DNA of 64,000 bases from Castanea sativa (GCF_040712315.1 NC_134022.1:4526001-4590000); one strand, 5' to 3'; positions 47,432 through 60,667 are shown, counted from the stretch's first letter. The notes: generated from the letters alone by a model not told the origin. Program-made: numbers and translations.

Positions 47432-48896
47432 CAAGGACAGAATCATGATTGGGAGGGTCAAAGTTCTTTGTTCAAGAATGTTAGAAGTTGGAATATTAAT
47501 ACTAGAGGTTGATAATGACGCATTATTAGTATTAATTTTTTAATTTTTTTGTATTTTTTTTTAAAAATCAATAATAGATATTTATAATAAGGAATTCTAT
47601 AAGTCAATTGACATGTCTTGATATTTTTAAGATTTGAAGTTTGACTAATTCTTTATTCTGTTCACATTATAATTTTTTTAATCTATTTATTCTTTTCACA
47701 TAATTCTATACCTAATAACTTCATAATGCTATATATAAAAGATTCTAAAAAAATAAATACAAAAACTATAGTTAAAAGTTCAGATCCATGTCTAGTATTA
47801 AATTAATAAAACAACTAAAATAATGGTTAATCAACATCATGCACTAATATTCAACGAAAAAAAGGGTGAGACAATTATTGGTGTCTTGGTTAAAGAATTT
47901 TTTATTTATAATTACTTGGTTAAGGTTGAGGCAGCATAAATATGTGAGATCTTTTCTATAAAAAAATTTCCATTTTGAAAAAGTAGTAAAAAAATAAAAG
48001 AAAAAAAAATTTATTAAACAATCACATGATAATGAACGATAACTTTGAGACTTCAACTATGTAAATAATAAAGCTTTTTCCATCACTACATTAATTTAGC
48101 TAAGACACAAATTTTATTACCAATAAACTAATCACACACATGTTTTGGTGACAGTTTAGGTTAGGTACAAAACAGTAGATTGTTGTTTCACACGTGTATT
48201 ACATTTATGTATGCATGCCAAGTGTGTCCCAAAGTTGATAAAATATTAAAAATTAATAAAATTTTATCATTCAAAGAAAACAAAAATTTTCCACTGGTTG
48301 TGTTAAAGAGTAGCAGCTCTTTAAAAATATAATTTTTTTTAATGGGTTGAGTTAAAGACAACAACTGATCCAAGTTACTGGTGACACTAATTGGTATGTG
48401 GATAGAGTGATTAATAGCATATGAGTTGTCTCTGTGACTATGGGATGAAGTCATTTAAGAGGGACAAAGTGCTCTCAAATTAAAGGTAAAAATTGGGTAA
48501 AGATTATTCAGTTTTTGTGATTTGTTTTGCTAGGATTGATAATTGATTTGTTATAATTTTTTTTTTACTAAAACCGTGTCCAAAGATTTTTTTTAATTAT
48601 CTGAATATGTGAATTATTTTGTAGATTTCCTTATTGTCCGGATTTGTAAATTGTCCAAATGTTTAGCTAAATGTTTTTCTTGATATTCTTGGGACAACCA
48701 GACAAGGGATGATTTGATAATTTTTTTCATTTTTGGTTTCATGGGTTAGCTTATAAATTGTTTGAGAGAAGGGGGCCAAGTATATTAATTTTAGAGTGAA
48801 AAATAAATTTTTATGCTAATATATATACTAGGGACTTTTTTTTCAAGGGGGGGGGGGGGGCATGGCCCCCTCAGCCTCTAGGTAGTTCCATCCTTG
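47432..48896. mobile_element. Non-autonomous hAT-like element of about 1.47 kb
   Basis: The left terminus CAAGGACAGAATCATGATT and the complement of the right terminus CAAGGATGGAACTACC are related, and the left one also resembles the 51475 element. Flanks are AGGGGTGT (47424-47431) and CGGGGTGT (48897-48904), 8 bp with one mismatch. A poly-G run and GGCATGGCCCCCTC lie near the right end. No transposase is recognisable. Confidence 0.55.
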
Positions 48897-49701
48897 CGGG
48901 GTGTGCATAGCATATGTTGAGGGGTTTTTTCAACTGGGTTTGGCTTGCCTCCAATACTTTTTTAATCGGACATGTTCTTTTGTTTTAAATATACAATGAC
49001 AAGTGGTAGTGAGTTTTAATCTTCACCTTTTATTTAGTTAATGAGTGATGTGGTAGTCTCTCATTAAAACAAAATGAGATTCTTCTTAAAAAAATATTGA
49101 AGGTATGCCAAATCCTTTTCAACTTAGTCCACCATGGTGAGTTAAAAAAAAAAAATTCAACTCAAGCCGCGTAGATCAAGTTGGACCCATGGGTTGAAGA
49201 ATTTTTTTTAATTACCATTATTATTATTAAATTGAGTATTAAAACAACACTACTACAAATAAGATAAATTTTATAACCAAATAATCTTGAACATAATACC
49301 AAACTAAGACAAACTATATGAGGAGAACTTAGAGTTTAGATTTCATTTAGAGCTCAAAATAGGAGTGGGAGTGGTGGTCGAGAGACAGAGTAACATGAGA
49401 TAGGGAGGAGATTGAAATGAGAACTTAGGGTTTGAGTTTTATTTATAAAGAGGGGAAAAAAATAAATAATAAAATTGTATAATATATTTTTTTAAATTTA
49501 AATATATATTAAATATAAGGTGGTTGGGTCAGGTTAGGTGAATTTGGGAATTTGATGACTTGAACCCAACTCAACCCACTGTATAAAAAAAAAAATCACA
49601 CCCCAACCCAACGCACAAACCCCTAAAAACTGAACCAACTTGGCGAGTTGGTTTGGATCAGGTCGGTTTTGGCGAGTTGACGAGTTAGCTGCACACCCCT
49701 A
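48897..49701. mobile_element. Repeat element with GGGGTGTGCA termini
   Basis: The left end GGGGTGTGCA (48898-48907) and right end TGCACACCCC (49690-49699) are inverted copies. The interior near the right end has CAACTTGGCGAGTTGG-type sequence common in plant repeats. The left end overlaps the target duplication of the preceding element, so that element probably inserted into this one. No clear flanking duplication for this element. Confidence 0.45.
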
Positions 49702-50039
49702 ACCCTAAGTAAGACTTTATCCACCACCTTAGCCACATTGTCACATTTGTTTTAGGCTCCAGTTTATATCTAATGAAATATTTCCTATGCTTGTTACTTG
49801 TTTTAGGTTATTGTCATAAATCTAATGAAATATTATGTGAGCTTGTTTTTAGCCTATGGACTTCCTTACATTGTGTATTATTATTATTTTAAAACTCTAC
49901 AAAAAAAGAAAAGACAACTCCTCTAGCAGATTTTACAACTCATAGAAACCAGTGAACAACAAAAATTCCAACTAGCACTCATGTTAGATTCTATATTTGT
50001 ATAGTTTTTATTGGCAAACTCATGAACATAAACTTATCT

Positions 50040-50735
50040 AGATATAAAGTTCATTGAGTCTATAGGAATGATTAGACAATACTCAAGGTACTACTACAGT
50101 GTGAAAAGAACAAAAAATCAACTCATTCAAGAACTGGATTTTTAACAGTTTTGACTGATCGAAAGTCATATCTCAGAATCAGAATTTCAGCCCATTAGCC
50201 TATTAGACTATTAGGGTTTCAAACCTACTTCACTAAATATTTAATGGAAATCCTAGGGTACTTTTTTCAAGACTTTGGGGCAGCTTAGTTTGAGATTTAA
50301 AAGGTTTGTACCAACTGCTTCTTCAAAGTCTCTACTAATAATCACTCACATTCTTTGAATCGATGGATTTAAGTTGTTGATCTCCAAATATTCAAATCTT
50401 TAAGGGGACATTGAAGTACGTGGATTAGAGGTTAACGTTGTAGCATATCACAATCAAATCGTCTGTGGGATTAAGAGCTCAATTTGGTAATTGTAGTTAA
50501 ATTTACAACGAATATGGTTATTTTGACTGTAAATCTCTATCTAATAGTGAAACTGTTTACATCAGGATTAATAAGTCTAGTCCCCCAAGTTTTTCCTATG
50601 AAAATGTTTGCATGTTTCATTGGTTTTCCGTTTCCTAGGTTATCATATCGTCTCTCTCTTAAATTTCCGCACTTGTATGATATTGATGATGATGTGTTTA
50701 ACCTAAGGCTTTTATAATAGATCTAATTAACAACT
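50040..50735. repeat. Possible degraded LTR
   Basis: Composition and blocks such as TTTCATTGGTTTTCC and TTTCCGCACTTG resemble reversed copia LTR sequence. No TG/CA ends or target duplication found. Confidence 0.25.
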
Positions 50736-51111
50736 CAACCTTAAAATTGGTTAAATACTATGTTTTGAGAGGGTCTAATGTCTAAATTCTAACAACTCTA
50801 TTACAATCTGCCACTAAAGCAACTTCTTAATCTATAGAAAACACTAGTAACATAATTGGCCACAAGAGCCATTGGCATATCAAAGAAGGTGCAAACAACC
50901 ACATCTAGAGCTTATTAGAATTCTGTGAAGCATGATATTCCCAGCAATAACAACATGCTCCATTTTAGCTCTAATCAATATCCCATTTAGTTCTCTATAT
51001 AATCTATTCCGTGTCAAAACAACTCTTCCATGTCGGATATATGCATTGTTGCTAATCAAATATTAATCCTTTGTTTAAAGTCGATCAACAATGGTCTAAA
51101 GCTTAACATCT

Positions 51112-51113
<2 letters not shown>

Positions 51114-51149
<36 letters not shown>
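51114..51149. repeat. Poly-T tract
   Basis: About 36 consecutive T. It could be the tail of a reverse-oriented retroelement, but nothing recognisable adjoins it. Confidence 0.8.
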
Positions 51150-51153
<4 letters not shown>

Positions 51154-51474
51154 TATTAGATTTTAAAAAATTAGATGTGTCGAATGGTCAAAACAGGTCG
51201 AAATTTTCAAATAAAATAAACAGACTCAAAATTACTTCAGTAAAAATGTTTATTGTCTCCCTTTTGATCGGCCTGGAGTATTCTTATTTACTCTGGGGCT
51301 TCAAATACAATTTATATGCATATTATCTGCATTATGTCGCCACCTTTGAGTTGACCTTAATATTGTTGCAGACATGCAATATTCCAAACACAGTGACCCA
51401 CAAAAAGTAAGTTGAACTGGGTTAGGGTCACCTCATAATTGATGAAGTCGACGTAAAGAGTGGGAAGCGGCAAT

Positions 51475-51948
51475 CAGGGACGGAGCTAGGATTTCAAGTG
51501 AGGGGGGCGAGATATACTCAAACCCAAATGCTTAAAAAAATTGTTATAACCTAAACCTTTATATTGTAACTCTAGATTAACCCAATGAAAAACCTTTTTT
51601 TTTTTTATCCAAGCAACTTATAAAATTATATATATATCTGTGTGTGTGTTTATCCCAAACTTTTTTAGGGAACTTCATTGAACACTTAAGTTGCAATTAT
51701 CCTACGCTAATACTTTAAGATAAATTTCATAAATCATTTAGAATCCAGACAGAAACTTATAAAAAGAATCAAAATTTAATGAAAATTTGAATAAAGAAAT
51801 TGTATTTTTTTGTAAAAGCATGGAAACATTGAACAAAAATTGAGTATGAAAATTCAAAACCAAGTTTCATATATTTTATATTTTGCTTTTTCTCATTGGG
51901 CCAAGGGGGGCCATTGCCCCCCTTGGTCCAAGCATAGCTACGTCCCTG
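51475..51948. mobile_element. Non-autonomous hAT transposon with exact 8-bp duplication
   Basis: 474 bp. The left terminus is CAGGGACGGAGCTAGG; the complement of the right terminus is CAGGGACGTAGCTATG. Both lead into G-rich GAGGGGGGC or AAGGGGGGC. The flanks are the exact 8-mer GCGGCAAT at 51467-51474 and 51949-51956. Interior AT-rich, no transposase. Confidence 0.92.
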
Positions 51949-51956
51949 GCGGCAAT

Positions 51957-52162
51957 GCAAATGCAATGCAATAAATTCATTAAATTGGCACAATTTTGTT
52001 GGTATCTCTTTTTTATATATATGGTATATTATAATCTAATCTGTTAGCCTTTAAAATCATCCATATCCAACCACTTCCATGCTTTCCATCTCATTGCCTA
52101 GTCCCCACCTCTCAACACTCAACTGCCTCTGCCCGTCTATATCATCATTTATTACTTATTAA

Positions 52163-52208
<46 letters not shown>

Positions 52209-54462
52209 CAAAATTTTAACTTATAACGAGTATATTTTAAAATGATAATATTTTATTTGAAGATAAAGAATTTAGTTGGTTTTTAGTACGGACGAGATAT
52301 GTAGTATAATATTTAGAGGATAAGAAAATTTACCTATTAACTAATTTTTGTCGAAAGTTCAATTTCTTGCCAGGCCACTGACCTTATTATTTCATAATTT
52401 GTATTTAAAGCATTTAGGGAATTAGATACTACCGACATTAAAAAAATAGAAAAAGGGAGAAAGAAAGAAAAAAAGTTTCTTTTAACGGTTTAACCTATGA
52501 AAGTCTATTAATATTCCTTCCATTCCATTTTCTTTTTATTTATTCACTTAAAAAAAAAATCAAACTTCATTAGAAAATATCATTTCATACATTCTAAATA
52601 ATATTTTCCACGTTACCCTACTAGTCTACATTCTAAATAATATTTAAACTCATACTACAAAACAAAAGGATTGAAACTCCTTCAAAAATTAAGTAGATGT
52701 AAGATGGAAAATCGCAAAGGATCTGTGGATCCTCGAAATAAAGTATCAAAATGGAAGTTATAACAAAGTTTGAGTTCAGTAATCTTTGATCTCGTGGATT
52801 ATTAGGGTGATAGTAAGTGGTGGAAACTTTGTTTATGCAATTTCTATCTTCTTTTTTCCCCCCTGTTTAATTGGTACCTATCAGGCTACTTTAATTGAAT
52901 CAATTATTATATCTTAATGAGTTTTTTGGGTGTTTGCTAAGTCTAATGTACATTAAAAAAAAAAAGAGGTTACGAAAATGGCTTCCTAGTTACCCCACAA
53001 ACTGCTTGCCCTAAACTTCTTTGTTTCTAATAATTAAGTAACGCTAAGAGCTAAGATATCCTATAGTCCATTAATTGCACTAAAAGTACCAAAATGAGGA
53101 TAAGGATTCTCATTAGGTCAAACTCATTCTGATTTTTTTCATTGATTATAATAAAACAGTTCAACGTGGGTGGGGCTTGTGTTTTATAGACTAGGCTAAT
53201 GTGCATTGCTTGATCCATCAAATCATCACAATCCGTCACTATCCTATTAATGGTAAACTTGTACCATATATGTACAAATGAAGAAAATGTTTTGCAAAAA
53301 TACTATTTCACGATGCGGATAGCCCTAACGTGTCCACAAAGTCGGCTCCAAGACCAATTCAAAGGGTTCAAATAAACTCCCTGGCCTGGTCCTAAATAAA
53401 AAAAATTGTATATAATTTTTTTGATCCCTACAATACAAAACTAAAACCCTAACTTAAAATTTTTTGTTAAAGCCAATTGAAATAAGTTTAAACATGATCC
53501 TTAGTTTTCTCTATGTTGGATTTGTATTTACATTTTCTTAGTATTTCCCTATGTTCGATCAAGTATTTTGATAAGTGCTCTACACATTTTCAAGTCTAAG
53601 AAATCTTTTATTATTTACTCCAATTTCAAGAGAGTGACAACGTGTATATTTAAAAAACCATACACTTCAAAAGCAAAATTTTATTACTGGAGTATTATTT
53701 TTCTTAGTTTCACACTTACTCCTAGGCTCCAACCGTACTCGTAAGTGTGTTACTATTCTTATTTATTTAATATTTTTTATTCAATTAATATAACTTATAA
53801 ATATAAATTATATATTAAGTTATTATTAATTTGATAAATTTGTATAATTAGTTATTTAATTCTATTCGTTTACGCATCCAATGATTGTTGTCTTAATGAT
53901 CTTTCTAATGTTAATATTTTTAAGATTATTGTACAATATAGTTGTGTTGTATATAATGTGAAAGTTATATATACAGAAAAAAAAAAACAAAAAAGATAAT
54001 TATTTTTTTTTTTACTCATGCCTCTCCCGCCAATAAATTCATGGCTCTGCCATTATTGACCCTCCTAAATAAAAATCCTAGAACACCCACTGCAGGAATA
54101 GGGTGCCCCATGCCATTAATAGCGAATTTAAGTGAGCCCGCTTTCCCTATCAGATAAACACATCTTATTAAAAAAATAAAAATAAAATTGTAGAATGATG
54201 TGGAGATATGCCTCACATGTTAAATTCATCATAACAGTGATATGTTCATAAGAGAAGAGAATTCCTTATTTTCTGTCAAGAGTCTTGAAACTAAGCAACT
54301 TTGCCTGCTTCATTAATTAGAGAAATCAATCTTTAAAATTTCATCTTTATATATACTTTGGTGTAAGTATGTCCGTACAATAATAATTTTGCTCCTTTTG
54401 TTCACGGGGCACATGTTTGTTGCATCAAGCAAGTTTGTCAGCCACAGACACACAGCATCAGC
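51957..54462. other. Intergenic, AT-rich
   Basis: No gene recognised. It contains a (TA)n tract at 52170-52203 and, at about 54016-54075, sequence (CCAATAAATTCATGGCTCTG) resembling a decayed transposon terminus. Confidence 0.4.
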
Positions 54463-54475
54463 ATATTGTAAATTT

Positions 54476-54653
54476 GTGGGTTCCGACCAGCTAGTTCAAC
54501 TGGTAAAATTTTTGATAGTTGAATAAGAAATCTGGAGTGTAATCTCTGCCTACACCAAAAACTGATTGGTGTTTTGGTCTGATGATAAAGAGCTATCATC
54601 AGGAGCAGAAGCCATAGGTTAAAACTCTCTCTCTCAAAAAAAAAAAAAAAAGT
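54476..54653 (+). mobile_element. tRNA-derived SINE with exact target duplication
   Basis: 178 bp. It begins near GTGGGTTCCGACCAGC, carries a box-A-like TAGTTCAACTGGT about 15 bp in, a weaker box-B-like stretch, then GTTTTGGTCTGATGATAAAG and a 16-A tail (about 54636-54651). The exact 13-mer ATATTGTAAATTT flanks it at 54463-54475 and 54654-54666, as expected of LINE-assisted retroposition. Confidence 0.9.
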
Positions 54654-54744
54654 ATATTGTAAATTTAAATGCAAATATCAGAGCATATAGTTTGGTGGGA
54701 GTTCATACCAACATAGAGTGTTTTAGACTCCTTAACCAAAAAAA

Positions 54745-54925
54745 AAAAAGCATACCACTTTGATCGATAAGAATCATGTTTGCCTCTTAACTGGGTAACT
54801 ACCCAATTAATAAAGCGGCCTTTATGATGATATGGCCCAGCTGCAAAGACTTTCACATACAATCCGCAATTGGTAGCCAGTATCAGTTCTCTTTCTGAGT
54901 AGAATCGTACATGCGCAGGCATATC
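54745..54925 (-). pseudogene. Possible protein-coding fragment of unknown family
   Basis: The minus strand has an open, well-balanced stretch (VRFYSERELILATNCGLYVK, then AGPYHHKGRFINWVV) whose composition looks protein-like, in contrast to its surroundings. I noted a faint likeness of the NCGLYVKVFAAG part to the NGGLYVKAGQ region of ABC1-type kinases, too weak for a call. No start context, introns or neighbouring exons were seen, so a captured or decayed exon is most likely. Confidence 0.3.
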
Positions 54926-54929
54926 GGTT

Positions 54930-56245
54930 CTATCTTCTATATGTCGGCAAAAAGTCCAAGACCACGTACTTGTCTATACTCGCAGTTCTGGAAATCTTTT
55001 TAATAAAAAACAATTTGAATATATGGAGTTATCAAAAAATATATATACACATATATATATACAAACACAAATACATAAAATTTTACAATTTTCTTTTATG
55101 AGTTTTTATATTTTGAAATTGTTACATGATAATTTATATTAGTTGTTGTTATTTTTAATCAATGTGGGTAGATGTGATCATTTTATTTTGTTAAGTTTAT
55201 ATAACATTTTTATTTTTATGCAGTTTCATTATCTATTTGTTATTGGTTTTATTAAAATATTTTAAACTAAATGACAAAACTCAAACCACTAGCATTGTAT
55301 TAATGATTGACCCACACAACTATACTCATTCATACATAAATTATACATTAAGTATTTATTTAACAAATCAAATGCTTGAACAATTACTAACTTTATTATT
55401 ATTTTTCCCTAAATCGCTAACTTTATAACAAAAAGTTATTATATCATGATAAAAATACACACGCATGTAACAAACTCCATATGTTTCCTAATTATTAAAT
55501 TATATAAAGTTATATTATATTTATATTATACATGCACACATTCACACAAATAACATTATAACAAAAAACAAAAGCACACAATCAATATTGAAAACACACA
55601 CAGACACACACACATAAATTATACATATATATATATATATATATATATCTAAAAGTTGAAACGTAACATTTATTGTTACTACGCTTCTATTGAGCCACAT
55701 TAGCGACTATATTATCTATCTATTTCTAACTTCTCTCCACTACTTCCAACCATAATTTTTCTTTTACCTTTTCATCTTTCCACTACTCTCAACCTTAATG
55801 TCACTCTTCATCTATCTCTCCCTCTTTCTTTTATTTTGACTCTTCTTATCCCCATTATATTACTATAAATATGACATTCTCTATCTCATTCTATACATAT
55901 TTTCTCACATGAAAAATGTTCTCTCTCTCTCTCTCTCTCTCTCGTTTTATTTTTGTGTGAATTTTTTATTTTTTGTATTCTTACTTTAGATTGATGTATT
56001 TATGTGTTCTTTAGAATTTTAATTTGGGTTGCAATTTGGTTTTGTGTTTTAAAGTTATTATCTTTTTTTTTTCTTTCCTATAATTGTTAAAAGTTATTTT
56101 ATTGCATATAAATATAATTTACAAGAAAATAATGTTATTCTATTATATATCATGGCTTGAATAATTTGGTGTTTGATTTATGATTATATTTTTTATTTGA
56201 TGCTTCTTTTTCTCATTTTATTTCCTCTCTTCCGAAAAAGGTGAT

Positions 56246-56305
<60 letters not shown>

Positions 56306-57070
56306 GTATATATTCTTTTTTGCAACTTTACTTTAGGTTGAGGAATCATTGTATTTTTTATATAATACTATTTTGGGTTAATACGATTTGGTAGTATGTT
56401 TGATTTTTTTTTCCATCACAACTCACAAGTCTTCTCTCTCCCTCTTTTAGCTTTTGTTTGATTTTTTTTTTTTGGACAAAATACTTAATTAGTTATTTTG
56501 GAAGTGAGATTTTGAATTTATATCAAAATACAATGTTGACTATGTATTTGAATGTGTCTATCAACTATTAAAATTAAACCCCCTAAAAAAAACTATTAAA
56601 ATTAAACCACCCAAGATGAATATGTATAGAAAATATTTTTATTTTTTTTATTGATTTATTATTTAGTTATAACATCAAAATTAAAGTAAATGAATATGTA
56701 AAGTTAAAACTGCCTAAGATGAATTTGTAAAGCCAATATATTTATATATTTAATATTTTCAAAAAAATTAAAAGTAAAAAATAATAATAATGATGTGGCC
56801 AATAATGTAACGGATAAGAAGGCTATCAGAAGCTTGTAACAAAAATGCGATATGCAGATTCAATTAAAGGCAATTAAATCTTAATAAATAAAGGTGTATG
56901 TAGTAAAAAAAAGAAAAAAAAGAAAAATATCATGTTCGCTTTATGTTATACATATTATTTTCTTTCATTTCGATAGGTGAAGTGTTTAATTTTAGACATA
57001 AAGTCTACTTTTTTATTAGATATTATTTTAAATATTAAATTTATAATATGGTACAATCTCTGAAGAATAT
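54930..57070. other. Intergenic, microsatellite-rich
   Basis: AT-rich with a (TA)n tract near 55627-55649 and (CT)n tracts at 55920-55943 and 56252-56291, the latter passing into TA. No gene recognised. Confidence 0.4.
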
Positions 57071-57079
57071 CTAAGAAAT

Positions 57080-57795
57080 ATGATCTCCCTTAAAATGACC
57101 CTCATTGTTGATGAAATATGGCAAACTAGAAACCACATTCAGTTCCAAGTTGGCAAAGCCGATGTCCTCAATACCAAGCAGAATGTCGAAAAAAGGTTCC
57201 TTGAGATTTTAAAGTTGTATTCTCCAATCATCCACCCCCCACAGAAGCAAGTCTCTGTACAATGGTCCCCACCTCCTCAAGGTTGGATCAAAATCAATGT
57301 GGACGCTGCATTAAACAGCTCTAGATCAGTGCCAGCGGCTGTGGCTAGAGACCATCATGGCGAAGTCCTTTTCTTATGGGGAACAAGACATCAGTTATGC
57401 AGTCCGACCCAAATAGAAGCTGATGCCCTCCTGTGGGTAGTGAAACTAGCTATACATGAACAGTGGAGCTCAGTCTTCTTTGAAGGAGATGCTAAAAACT
57501 GCTTCGATGCGGTGTCAAACTCTGAGCTTATCCCCGATTGGCATTCGAGCACTACCATCAGTAATATCCGTTGTTTTTCTTCTCGTTTTGTTTCTGTCAA
57601 GTTCTGTTGGGTTCGGAGAAATGGTAATTCAGCAGCCCATGAAGCTGCTAAATTTGCCTTGAACTCCAATTTAGACTTTGTTTCAATAATGGAAATCTCC
57701 CCCCCTCCCTTGAGGCTGTTTGTAGGGGAGACTCCTCAGTTTGTACCTTTGCTGTTTAATGGATGTGTTGTTTATCAAAAAAAAAAAAAAATACA
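57080..57795 (+). mobile_element. L1-type LINE 3' remnant, RNase H domain with A tail
   Basis: A single open frame of 240 codons (57080-57802) carries an RVT_3-type RNase H domain: INVDAAL (first Asp), IEADALLWVVKLA (Glu), FFEGDAKNCFDAV (Asp) and RNGNSAAHEAAKFAL near the end, in family order and spacing. In plant L1 LINEs this domain sits at the C-terminus of ORF2, upstream of a short 3' region and poly-A; here 15 A residues begin at about 57779. Reverse transcriptase and endonuclease are absent, so the copy is 5'-truncated. RNase H of the host LINE would degrade RNA in RNA:DNA hybrids. The frame has not decayed, so the insertion may be fairly young. The start given is only the first Met of the open frame. 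Confidence 0.82.
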
Positions 57796-57802
57796 GTTCT
57801 AA

Positions 57803-58345
57803 TTTCATGTATCTATATTAATAAGCGAAACTCAATCAATAGTTTAAAACTACTCCTACGATCAGAAAAATTATAAATATAATAATATCTCTTTAAGAGA
57901 ATGAAAATTTTGAATAATATATTTGAAATTCAAACAATTTAGATGTACAGGAAAAAAAAATTTAGGAAAATATAACGCATGATAATGTAATTTATCAAAC
58001 TATGGACCACCTAAAAAATGAATAATATCAATCAAATAAATCCAAATAATAAAAAGATGATATATTATTTGAGATAAATAAATGAAAAATAATTTTAGAA
58101 ATTGTTTAAGTTTTTGGGAGAACAAATTATTTTCCACAAAATTTAGAGAACAAATTATATATTATACCATAACTAAAATATAATTATCAATTCCCATGCA
58201 TCGAGTGAGTTAGCGTCTAGTTTATAATAAAGAGAGAGACACTTGCAACTCATAAACACTAACTCTTTACTCTTAAAATTAGAGATACTGAGATAGTTTG
58301 ATAGAGAAAAGAGATGAGCCGAGATTCCTAAGAATGAGATCAGAG
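57803..58345. other. Intergenic, AT-rich
   Basis: No gene or bounded repeat recognised. Confidence 0.4.
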
Positions 58346-58348
58346 ATC

Positions 58349-58468
<120 letters not shown>

Positions 58469-58741
58469 TGTTATTTGGTTTTAGGATGGATTAATATGAG
58501 TAGTTGTTTGGTTTTGGGTTGGGCTGATCTGTGATTAGGTTGTGCAAGATCTAATTAACTTTGAGTGTGCAAAAATATTTTCAAGGGTAAATTAAATTAG
58601 AAAAAAATATTTCATAGGTTAGAGTTTTAAGCCCCGATTGTCGCAAAATTAATCAAATTTTAGTCAATTGAATTGATTAACATATCACACAAGTACAAAT
58701 CACTTGTAATATAACGACTCAAAAAAACCAATAAAACAAAC

Positions 58742-59246
58742 TGTAAGGACCTGAGAATTCACAAACTTGTTTAACTTCCTCTTCTTCGTTTATTGATCAA
58801 AGATCCTTATACAATAAATTTGGTAGAGAGGGTTCAACAACAAAAAGTCCTCTTTTCGTAGTCTTTTGATTCCTATTTATATTGTTTTCTGCTTTCATCG
58901 TAGCCTTACACCTTGCAATCTGCAGTCCCTTCCCCATGACACTTGTCCGTCGGCAATGGAGCAAGATTCTACTTTGCGTTCCATACTGTTCAGGTTATGT
59001 CCACATTAATGCGACGGATAGAGGTGATGCTTGCTAATTAATGCGGCCAGAATGGTTGTTGCCGAGCATTTAATGCAACCTTCCAACTCAGCCTACTACA
59101 TCCAGATATTTGTAACACGTCATTTATGTAGTTATCGTCCACGCCCCTTCATCTTCGGGCACACCCGGAGAGACCTCATCTTGCATACTAAATGTTGGCC
59201 CTCCTTTCTTCGGGTCCTAGGGTTCTCAGGTCCTTGGGTCCTCACA
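58742..59246. mobile_element. Solo LTR with exact 5-bp duplication
   Basis: 505 bp, starting TGTAAGGACCTGAG and ending GGGTCCTCACA. CAAAC occurs exactly at 58737-58741 and 59247-59251. No internal retrotransposon sequence adjoins, so this is a product of LTR-LTR recombination. It shares CATTAATGCG-type motifs with the solo LTR at 61377, suggesting related (probably Ty3-like) families. Confidence 0.87.
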
Positions 59247-59251
59247 CAAAC

Positions 59252-59949
59252 TGTTTCACCCTAAAAAATATAGGGAGGATGTATTCTAATTAAACAATCC
59301 CTGAGGCAACATATCCGCTAAAATGGAATCGAAGTTTGTATAATAGAATTAACCCAAAATCTGCTGCTAACCTCATGTAGTACTTACTAGCATGACCACA
59401 CATAGCTTCGAGATCCTCAAAACTATTCTATTCTGGACTATTTCACATGAACTCCCAAGTTCGTGACTCTGAGATTTATGCTCAAAGATTTGATCAGTAA
59501 CTGTGGCTAAATGACTGCAGCAACTTTTATTTATAACTGGACCTGTTGTTTGTACATAGTCTCTAGTTGATGCTTCAAGAGAGCTTGGAAAAATCTAGAT
59601 CTATGCAGAAACATCGCTCTTTTGTATGTGTAAAAACGTGCTCTAGGGTTCATATTCATATATACTTGAGTTCCATCAATGCCCTAGATCAAAAGTTGAG
59701 AGAAGAAATTGAAATTCCAATTGGCACAATCTCGATTGGTCGAGATGTGCAGTTCAACTAGTTGAAGTACGTGGTTTTCAACTTGTCAAGTTGTTGTCTT
59801 TTGGCAGTCCATTTTTTGAATTTTTGAGTCTTTCAAATGTTCTAAACTTGATTTGTTTTGATCCCAGGATTCATTCAACACTAATCAACAAGACAAACTA
59901 GGTTCTAAGTTGTTACATAATTTGTTCATGATTGCCAATCTAAAAATAT

Positions 59950-60004
<55 letters not shown>

Positions 60005-60660
60005 ACATTTTCAACAACATGTAGGGTTGCTCTTGCTTTTTTCACACTTTGATACAATTCAGACACATTATAACCAGTGATTGAATTACATTTTAATAAG
60101 TCTCAAAGGTAAACCCTACCTAAGTAATGTAATTAAACCACACATTAACAAATGGACAAGTTGTGTCAAAGTAGTCCCCGAACAACGTCTTTTGCACACT
60201 AAGTCTCTAGTATCGGGCAATATGAGACGTGGAATGGAATTTTTTTGTTTTGTTTTGTTTTTTATTAAGTGGAATAGCAACTTAACTAATGCATTAAAAT
60301 AGACTTCTTTCAAATTTTTCATTAGTATATTTCTGTTTTAAGAGAAAGGAATGTGAGAGTCAATTTTTTTTTCCCTTTGTTATATGAATCAATTTCCTTT
60401 TAAAAGGGAAATGCTCATTAGTAAATGAATCCATGATGTATTCTCTCTTTATTACTAGACTAAGACACTATTTTTTTTTTGGGAGAATTGAAATTTAGAT
60501 CTTTCATTTGATAGTAAAAAACTTTATTATTTGAGTTAATTGAATCTCACTATTGATTTCAAGTCAAGTTAGCCTGATATACCAAATATGCACTTCTAAA
60601 TGTTTTGAGGAAAGCATAAGATCTAATTCTAAATCACTATGTCATTAATGGGCAACTTCC
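59252..60660. other. Intergenic
   Basis: No gene recognised; a (TA)n tract lies at 59956-59999. Confidence 0.4.
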
Positions 60661-60667
60661 AATAAAT

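Noticed and set aside
50040..50735. Solo LTR
   Set aside because: LTR-like text only; no TG/CA ends or target duplication, so listed at low confidence and not counted as a solo LTR.
54476..54520. tRNA gene
   Set aside because: Only a box-A-like stretch is present, with no cloverleaf; the unit has an A tail and target duplication and is a SINE.
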